Part shown: positions 1 to 4,605 of the stretch, piece by piece
Numbering within the stretch: the first letter of the stretch is position 1
How the letters are laid out: every line of letters starts with the position of its first letter
NCBI GenBank assembly: GCA_036163455.1
Contig: JAYZKL010000013.1
Coordinates: 1-6,910 of the forward strand
Reading direction: 5' to 3'
From: GCA-2701705 sp036163455
GTDB taxonomy: Bacteria > Pseudomonadota > Gammaproteobacteria > GCA-002705445 > GCA-002716945
Length of the DNA: 6,910 nucleotides
Notes under the pieces: model-generated
The model's input: only the letters and a program-made list of their open reading frames with translations
Database searches by the model: none
Told to the model about the DNA's origin: nothing
Program-made: the position numbers and the translations under genes

Positions 1-345
1 ATGTCACCGACATTTGTAGAAGATGATAGAGGAATTTTGGTTATAGGAACGCCTGGAGGATCTAGAATAATAAGCATGGTAGTTTTAGGGATGCTTGAAT
101 ATTTAAAAGAAGGACAACCCAATTTAAAAAAAATAGTTTCCAAACCAAGACTACATCATCAGTACTTACCTGATAAAGTCTTCGTAGAGCCTGATGGATT
201 TAATGATAAATGGATTAGAATAATGAAATCAAAAGGACATAATGTGGTCATAAGTAAAAAGACATGGGGTAATATGCAAATAGTATTTTTTAATAAAATA
301 ACTAAAGCCTATGAAATAGCAAATGACCCAAGGGGTTTGGAGTAA
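1..345 (+). CDS. ggt: Gamma-glutamyltransferase, C-terminal fragment (5' end outside window)
   Basis: This is the last 114 residues of a gamma-glutamyltransferase, an Ntn-hydrolase, usually periplasmic, that cleaves gamma-glutamyl bonds of glutathione and related compounds. The reading frame is open to the window edge. The apparent initial Met lies inside the conserved MSPT motif that follows the substrate-binding Ser pair in this family, so it is not a true start. Seen motifs: TPGGSRI at residues 17-23 (the Gly pair forms the oxyanion hole in characterised enzymes), PRLHHQYLPD at 49-58, and a terminal NDPRG typical of the family end. The catalytic Thr and the large-subunit region lie upstream and cannot be checked. 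A hairpin overlaps the stop codon. The family call is strong; substrate is not deducible. Confidence 0.93.
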   Translation: MSPTFVEDDRGILVIGTPGGSRIISMVVLGMLEYLKEGQPNLKKIVSKPRLHHQYLPDKVFVEPDGFNDKWIRIMKSKGHNVVISKKTWGNMQIVFFNKITKAYEIANDPRGLE

Positions 346-351
346 CCCTTT
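330..351 (+). other. Hairpin spanning the ggt stop codon
   Basis: Bases 330-337 (AAGGGGTT) can pair with 344-351 (AACCCTTT) as an 8-bp stem with one G-U pair and a 6-base loop that carries the start of the TAA stop codon. No T-run follows, so it is not a standard intrinsic terminator. It could stabilise the 3' end or be chance. Confidence 0.25.
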
Positions 352-377
352 AAATACTGTGCTAAAATGTCAGAGAA

Positions 378-518
378 TTGAAAATATTTATAATCTGGTT
401 AATAGGGATTATTTTATGGAATTATGGACTACCGCTTGCATCACCACTTGAAGATGTTATTGCCTCAGTGTTACTCTTTTTTATGGCTATATATTTAAAA
501 AAATACATACATGAATAA
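378..518 (+). CDS. Possible 46-residue membrane peptide (TTG start)
   Basis: An open frame from TTG at 378 to TAA at 516-518 encodes a very hydrophobic peptide. It has an N-terminal run KIFIIWLIGIILLW (residues 2-15), a short polar link with Pro and a DE-type pair (SPLED), a second hydrophobic run VIASVLLFFMAIYL (about 27-40), and a basic tail KKYIHE. This two-helix hairpin with Lys at the cytoplasmic end is what a real small membrane protein looks like. It stops two bases before the ATG of the next membrane protein, which suggests translational coupling. Against it: no ATG in frame at the beginning, only a weak purine stretch (CAGAGA) upstream, and no recognised family. An ATG at 367 in another frame reads only four codons. 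Confidence 0.4.
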   Translation: MKIFIIWLIGIILWNYGLPLASPLEDVIASVLLFFMAIYLKKYIHE

Positions 519-520
519 TT

Positions 521-796
521 ATGAATGAACAACAACCACAAATTATTATTAAAGAGTCAACGCAAGTTTACGGACTACTAAGTGTAATTTTTGGATTTGT
601 TGGAATATTTATCCTTTCTTTTTTATTAAGTCCTTTAGCATTTATATTAGGAATTATTTCTTTTTCAAAAAAGGAATATCTGCCAGGAATGATTGGAATT
701 ATTTTTGCAATTCTTGGCGCATTAACATCTCCGGTACTGATGGCACTTTTTGGGATGACAACGGTTACTTACTTCGGTGATGTGATTGTTTTATAG
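521..796 (+). CDS. Small integral membrane protein, DUF4190-like
   Basis: This 91-residue protein has a short polar N-terminus (about residues 1-15, rich in Gln and Glu) followed by hydrophobic segments at about 17-48 and 55-78. The first is long enough for a tight helical hairpin broken near Ser-Pro (37-38). The pattern of a Gly-rich helix, a Pro-containing hinge, LGIISF, a short Lys/Glu loop and a second Gly-rich helix resembles DUF4190-type small membrane proteins; that match is by eye and tentative. There is no signal peptide and no catalytic motif. No convincing ribosome site precedes the ATG, so it may be translated by coupling from the small frame ending at 518. A terminator-like hairpin follows. 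Function unknown. Confidence 0.7.
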   Translation: MNEQQPQIIIKESTQVYGLLSVIFGFVGIFILSFLLSPLAFILGIISFSKKEYLPGMIGIIFAILGALTSPVLMALFGMTTVTYFGDVIVL

Positions 797-818
797 TAGA
801 AAAATTTAAAAAAAAAAT

Positions 819-849
819 ATACTCAGAAGTTTATCTGATTATTTTTTTT
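819..849 (+). terminator. Likely bidirectional intrinsic terminator
   Basis: TCAGA (823-827) pairs with TCTGA (834-838) around a 6-base loop. After one mismatch the stem continues for three pairs (819-821 with 840-842). Eight T's follow at 842-849. On the other strand the same hairpin is followed by ten T's (A-run at 808-817). It sits just after the membrane protein gene and downstream of the minus-strand small frame at 901-999, so it could end transcripts from both sides. The stem is AT-rich and only moderately stable. Confidence 0.5.
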
Positions 850-900
850 GCTTGAAAACCCCCGTTTATCGTTTGATCGTATTAAGTAATAGATTTGTGT

Positions 901-999
901 TTAGTATCTCATTCCAAACATAATCATTACTAATACTAAAACGATTGTGAGGGTATTCACTGCTCCAATGATTGTAAGTACCAACATTAAATCTGCCAT
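901..999 (-). CDS. Candidate 32-residue single-helix membrane peptide
   Basis: On the minus strand an ATG at 997-999 opens a 32-codon frame ending in TAA at 901-903. The product begins MADLMLVLTIIGAVNTLTIV and continues as an almost unbroken hydrophobic helix to about residue 29, closing with Arg-Tyr. Only one acidic and one basic residue are present, a composition seen in genuine small membrane proteins. It is the most obvious coding potential in the 797-1125 gap. A poor promoter-like pair (TTGATT, 17 bases, TAAAGT) lies close upstream, and the terminator at 819-849 lies downstream with a T-run in the right direction. There is no good Shine-Dalgarno site and no family match I recognise. In AT-rich DNA such a frame can arise by chance. 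Confidence 0.35.
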   Translation of the reverse strand: MADLMLVLTIIGAVNTLTIVLVLVMIMFGMRY

Positions 1000-1079
1000 A
1001 GTTCTTAAACTTTACAATAAGAAACCCTTTAAATCAATGGTTTGAAAGAGTAATTTTGGCAATTTTCTGATAAGTATGA

Positions 1080-1107
1080 TTTAAATGATTAAAAGATAGT
1101 TTATAAT
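1080..1107 (+). promoter_or_regulatory. Possible sigma-70 promoter of the radical SAM-apt-mtnP-mtnA operon
   Basis: A perfect TATAAT lies at 1102-1107. TTTAAA at 1080-1085 (four of six matches to TTGACA) sits 16 bases upstream. Transcription would begin near 1114, about 20 bases before the ATG at 1135. In such AT-rich DNA a TATAAT alone is weak evidence, but its position directly before the first gene of a tight operon favours it. Confidence 0.4.
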
Positions 1108-1134
1108 CAAGTTTTTATTGAAAGATTGGCTATT

Positions 1135-2115
1135 ATGTTAGTTAGAAAAATTAAGACAGCAATTTTTAATTGGATCAAATCAAGAAAAGAAATTTTTCCA
1201 AAGATACTTACTATAGAGTTTACAAGCGCATGTAATGCAAAGTGCATTATGTGTCCACAACCTGCAATGGATAGAAAGAAAGAAAATATGCCAAATGAGA
1301 TTTTAGAAAAAATTATAGATGATTGTAAAGGAAAGCCCTTAAAAAAAATTAATTTATTTTGGATGGGCGATTCAACAGTAGATAAACATTTAATTGAAAA
1401 AATGAGACTTGTCAGAGCAGGACTCCCAAATGTTAAACTTTATCTATCTACAAATGCCCAATTATTGTCAAAAGAAAGATCAAGAAAAATAATTGATGAA
1501 AACCTTTTAGATGTCATTAATTTTGATATAGATGGTTTTACAAAACTAACATTTGAAAGCGTAAGAGTAGGCCTTAAGTTTGATAATGTAGTAGATAATG
1601 TGAAATATTTTCTTAATTATAAAAAGGAAAAAAGCAAAAAGAATCCTCAGACAAGAATAACCATAATCGATATGAAACCTACTCAAAGTGAAGTACAAAA
1701 ATTTGTAGATTATTGGAGCAAATTAGCAGATGTTGTTGATGTCAATCATTATAATACTTGGTTAGGATCACAAGAAGACCTTAATTATGATGACACTCAT
1801 CTTAAAGACAAGCATCAAGATAAATTAACACAAAGCACTTTAGGTAAATTTAATTTTGCATGTACACATCCATGGGAAGAAATGGTGATAGGAGCTGATG
1901 GGCGTGTTGGATTATGTTGTCTTGATCATGAATTAAAAGAGCAAATAGGTGATGTGAAGAATGAAACACTCCAACAAATTTGGCAGGGCGAAATTCTAAA
2001 TAATTACAGATCTAAACAATTGAAACTAGATTATGATTCAATTGGAAGTTGTAAAAATTGTAATGCGCACACATATCAAAATGAAAAGTTATGGGCAAAA
2101 TTACAACAACATTAA
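1135..2115 (+). CDS. Radical SAM protein with SPASM-like C-terminal domain
   Basis: With ATG at 1135 the protein has 326 residues; TTG at 1126 would add three, but GAAAG at 1120-1124 is placed for the ATG. The radical SAM 4Fe-4S motif is C33-x3-C37-x2-C40 (SACNAKCIMCPQP). The core then shows WMGDST (76-81), LSTNAQLL (104-111) and DIDGFTKLTFESVRVG (131-146), the last typical of SPASM-type radical SAM proteins. The C-terminus has C243, the pair C261-C262, and C306-x2-C309, with GDV...L..IW between, a SPASM signature. Only enough Cys remain for about one auxiliary cluster, fewer than in two-cluster maturases. Such enzymes cleave SAM to methionine and 5'-deoxyadenosyl radical; many modify peptides, but no precursor peptide is visible, so the substrate is unknown. 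The gene overlaps apt by 25 bp and heads a salvage operon able to handle 5'-deoxyadenosine. Confidence 0.9.
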   Translation: MLVRKIKTAIFNWIKSRKEIFPKILTIEFTSACNAKCIMCPQPAMDRKKENMPNEILEKIIDDCKGKPLKKINLFWMGDSTVDKHLIEKMRLVRAGLPNVKLYLSTNAQLLSKERSRKIIDENLLDVINFDIDGFTKLTFESVRVGLKFDNVVDNVKYFLNYKKEKSKKNPQTRITIIDMKPTQSEVQKFVDYWSKLADVVDVNHYNTWLGSQEDLNYDDTHLKDKHQDKLTQSTLGKFNFACTHPWEEMVIGADGRVGLCCLDHELKEQIGDVKNETLQQIWQGEILNNYRSKQLKLDYDSIGSCKNCNAHTYQNEKLWAKLQQH

Positions 2116-2630
2116 AAAAAAATATTAGAGTTATACCTAATTTCCCAAAAAAAGGTATTCTGTTTCAAGATATATTTTCATTTACAGAAAATGCAAAAAT
2201 TTTTAATGAAATCATATCTAATATTGCCGCTTTAGCAAAAAGAAAAAAAATAACTAAATTAGTAGGTATAGAAGCTCGTGGATTTATTTTTGCATCTGCT
2301 GCAGCGTATAAAAATAAAATTGGATTTGTGCCTATAAGAAAAAAAAATAAGCTTCCAGGTAAAGTTTACAAAAGAAAATATAAACTAGAATATGGATTTG
2401 ATGAAGTAGAAATACAAAGAGGAGCCATCCTACAAAAAGATAAAGTGCTAATTATAGATGATTTAATAGCGACAGGAGGAACAGCTCTTGCTTCAGCAAA
2501 GCTTATAGAAAAATTTCATTCTAAGAAACCTGAATTCTTTTTTGTAATTGATTTATATAATTTAGGCGGCTCTAAGAAACTTATTGATTTAAATTACAAT
2601 GTCACATCTTTAATGAAGACTAAAGGATAA
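2091..2630 (+). CDS. apt: Adenine phosphoribosyltransferase
   Basis: This cytoplasmic enzyme joins adenine and PRPP to form AMP and diphosphate. At 179 residues it is a normal length. Family motifs in order: IRVIPNFPKKGILFQDI (12-28), GIEARGFIFA (59-68), GFVPIRKKNKLPG (78-90), YKLEYGFDEVEI (97-108; E100 aligns with the Glu proposed as acid/base in human APRT), and the PRPP loop VLIIDDLIATGGTA (119-132). The usual His-x-Asp-Ala-Ile after the EYG motif reads Gln-Arg-Gly-Ala-Ile, a minor change. The start overlaps the radical SAM gene by 25 bp in another frame; no alternative start keeps the conserved N-terminus, so the overlap is real. mtnP follows after four bases. In this setting it most likely recycles adenine released by MtnP. 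Confidence 0.95.
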   Translation: MGKITTTLKKNIRVIPNFPKKGILFQDIFSFTENAKIFNEIISNIAALAKRKKITKLVGIEARGFIFASAAAYKNKIGFVPIRKKNKLPGKVYKRKYKLEYGFDEVEIQRGAILQKDKVLIIDDLIATGGTALASAKLIEKFHSKKPEFFFVIDLYNLGGSKKLIDLNYNVTSLMKTKG

Positions 2631-2634
2631 AAAT

Positions 2635-3507
2635 ATGAATGATTATAAATTAGCTATTATAGGTGGTAGTGGACTTTATGAAATTGAAGATATTGAAGAA
2701 TCACAATGGGAAAAAATAGAAACACCATGGGGATTACCGTCAGATGAGTTATTAACTTTTAAATATAGAGGTAATGAAACATATTTTCTTCCCCGACATG
2801 GAAGAGGTCACAAAATATCTCCAACGAATATAAATTTTCGTGCAAATATCGATGCTTTAAAACAAAAAGGAGTTACAGATATTATATCTGTATCAGCAGT
2901 TGGTTCTTTGAAGGAAAGTCTGGAACCAGGGCATTTTGTTTTAGTTGATCAATTTATAGATAGAACTATTTCTAGAAAAAAGACTTTTTTTGATGAAGAA
3001 ATAGTTGCGCATGTCCCAATGGCTCATCCAACAAGCATTGGTCTTATGAGTGCTTGTGAGAATGCTTTAAAAAACTTATCAATTCCTTATCAAAGAGGAG
3101 GGACTTATATTGTTATGGAAGGACCACAATTTTCAACTCTGGCAGAATCTAATTTATACAGAAGCTGGAATGCGGATGTAATTGGCATGACGAATATGCC
3201 AGAAGCAAAGTTGGCAAGGGAAGCAGAAATGAGATACGCAACAGTTGCTATGGTGACTGATTTTGATTGTTGGCATCCTGACCATGATAACGTTGAGGTA
3301 CAAATGATAATTAAAACCTTAATGGATAATGCTAGCAAGGCAAAAGAGATGATTAAGTTAGTGATAGAGACTTTTCAAGATCAAGTAGACGATAATGACC
3401 CAGCTGTTAAATGTTTAGATACTGCAATAATAACCAATCCAGATCATATGACCAGCAAGACTAAAAATAAGTTGAAAAATATAGCTGGAAGGATTCTCTT
3501 TAAATAG
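2635..3507 (+). CDS. mtnP: S-methyl-5'-thioadenosine phosphorylase
   Basis: This enzyme phosphorolyses 5'-methylthioadenosine to adenine and 5-methylthioribose-1-phosphate. The 290 residues show the purine nucleoside phosphorylase family 2 motifs in order: phosphate loop IGGSGLYE (9-16), LPRHGRGH (52-59), SVSAVGSL (85-92), VMEGPQFSTLAES (160-172), IGMTNMPEAKLAREAEM (183-199) and VTDFDCW (207-213). D209 and D211 match the Asp pair that reads 6-aminopurines in MTA phosphorylase, which argues against a guanosine/inosine phosphorylase. AAGGA at 2623-2627, seven bases before the ATG, is a good ribosome site and overlaps the end of apt. Related MtnP enzymes also take 5'-deoxyadenosine, relevant because a radical SAM gene is in the operon. 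mtnA follows after three bases. Confidence 0.95.
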   Translation: MNDYKLAIIGGSGLYEIEDIEESQWEKIETPWGLPSDELLTFKYRGNETYFLPRHGRGHKISPTNINFRANIDALKQKGVTDIISVSAVGSLKESLEPGHFVLVDQFIDRTISRKKTFFDEEIVAHVPMAHPTSIGLMSACENALKNLSIPYQRGGTYIVMEGPQFSTLAESNLYRSWNADVIGMTNMPEAKLAREAEMRYATVAMVTDFDCWHPDHDNVEVQMIIKTLMDNASKAKEMIKLVIETFQDQVDDNDPAVKCLDTAIITNPDHMTSKTKNKLKNIAGRILFK

Positions 3508-3510
3508 TTT

Positions 3511-4605
3511 ATGAAAGTAAACGGCAAAAATTATAGAACCATTTGGTTTGATAGAAAAACATCGAAGATTAATATCATTGATCAAACAAAACTGCCACAT
3601 GAATTTTTGATTAAAACCATAGATAGTTTTAGAGATTCAGTGAATGCAATCAAAAATATGGAAGTTCGTGGTGCACCGCTGATAGGAGCTATGTCTGCTT
3701 ATGGAATTACACTTGCACTTAAAGATAATCCTTCAGATAGTAGTTTAGATGTCGCTATAGAAGAACTTATAAATTCAAGACCAACAGCCATAAATATTAA
3801 ATGGGCGACGTGTGTTATGAAAGAGTGTTTAGAGAAAATACCTGAAGCAGAAAGATATGAGGTCAGTCTTAGTAAAGCTGACGAAATTTGCAATGATGAT
3901 ATTTCATACTGCAAGAAAATTGGTCAATATGGCAAGGATATTATTTTGGATTATTTAAGGAATAACAAAAAAAGTGAAGTAAATATTTTAACCCATTGTA
4001 ATGCTGGTTGGCTGGCAACAATTGATTGGGGAACTGCAACATCTCCTATTTATCAAGCATTCCAAGATGGAATAAAAATACATGTTTGGGTAGATGAGAC
4101 TAGGCCAAGAAATCAAGGTTCAGCCATTACTTCTTTTGAACTTAATCAAGAAGGAATACCTAATACGATTGTTGCTGATAATACTGGAGGATTACTAATG
4201 CAGAAAGGCATGGTTGATTTATGTATCACTGGAGCAGATCGAATAACTCCGAATGGAGATGCTGTGAATAAAATTGGCACCTATCTTAAAGCTTTAGCTG
4301 CCCATGATAATAATATTCCATTCTATGTGGCTATACCAAGCAGCACTATAGATTGGGATGCCCATAAATTACAAGATGTACCAATTGAGGAGCGATCTCC
4401 TTCAGAGCTATCCTATATGGAGGGAATTGATGAAAATAATAAATTAACTAAGATTAGAATTTATCCTAAAGAAAGCAAGTCTCTAAACCTAGCTTTTGAT
4501 ATTACTCCTTCTAAATACATAACAAGTTTGATTACTGAAAAAGGTATCTGCGAAGCTTCTAACGATGGTTTAAAAAAACTTTTTCCAGATGAGAAACTAT
4601 CTTAA
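3511..4605 (+). CDS. mtnA: S-methyl-5-thioribose-1-phosphate isomerase
   Basis: This enzyme, related to eIF2B alpha, isomerises methylthioribose-1-phosphate (an aldose with a phosphorylated anomeric carbon) to methylthioribulose-1-phosphate. The 364 residues are of normal length. Motifs: VRGAPLIG (52-59), RPTAINIKWA (90-99), ILTHCNAGWLAT (159-170) with the catalytic Cys at 163, VDETRPRNQG (194-203), ADNTGG (222-227), TGADRITPNGDAVNKIGTY (240-258) with the catalytic Asp at 243, and YVAIPSSTID (272-281). Cys163 and Asp243 match Cys160 and Asp240 of the Bacillus subtilis enzyme. The start MKVNGK-YRTIW is the usual family start. The nearest purine-rich site (AAGGA, 3489-3493) is 17 bases upstream, too far to be ideal, so coupling with mtnP is likely. 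The 3' end overlaps the opposing aldolase gene by 9 bp, leaving no room for a terminator. Confidence 0.95.
   Translation: MKVNGKNYRTIWFDRKTSKINIIDQTKLPHEFLIKTIDSFRDSVNAIKNMEVRGAPLIGAMSAYGITLALKDNPSDSSLDVAIEELINSRPTAINIKWATCVMKECLEKIPEAERYEVSLSKADEICNDDISYCKKIGQYGKDIILDYLRNNKKSEVNILTHCNAGWLATIDWGTATSPIYQAFQDGIKIHVWVDETRPRNQGSAITSFELNQEGIPNTIVADNTGGLLMQKGMVDLCITGADRITPNGDAVNKIGTYLKALAAHDNNIPFYVAIPSSTIDWDAHKLQDVPIEERSPSELSYMEGIDENNKLTKIRIYPKESKSLNLAFDITPSKYITSLITEKGICEASNDGLKKLFPDEKLS

Noticed and set aside
1..345. The ATG at base 1 as a gene start
   Set aside because: It encodes the Met of the internal MSPT motif of gamma-glutamyltransferase; the gene continues upstream of the window.
344..355. 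12-base direct repeat AACCCTTTAAAT, also at 1023-1034
   Set aside because: A repeat this short is expected about once by chance in a window of this size, and no further repeats or target-site features accompany it.
881..896. 16-base exact repeat (ATTAAGTAATAGATTT) shared with 4711-4726
   Set aside because: The second copy is inside the aldolase-dehydrogenase coding region and the match does not extend on either side. In AT-rich DNA a single 16-base match is not enough to claim a duplicated or mobile segment.
3105..3338. Minus-strand open frame within mtnP
   Set aside because: It is antisense to a firmly identified gene, with no ribosome site or family features; likewise the minus-strand frames at 3415-3600 and 3699-3914.
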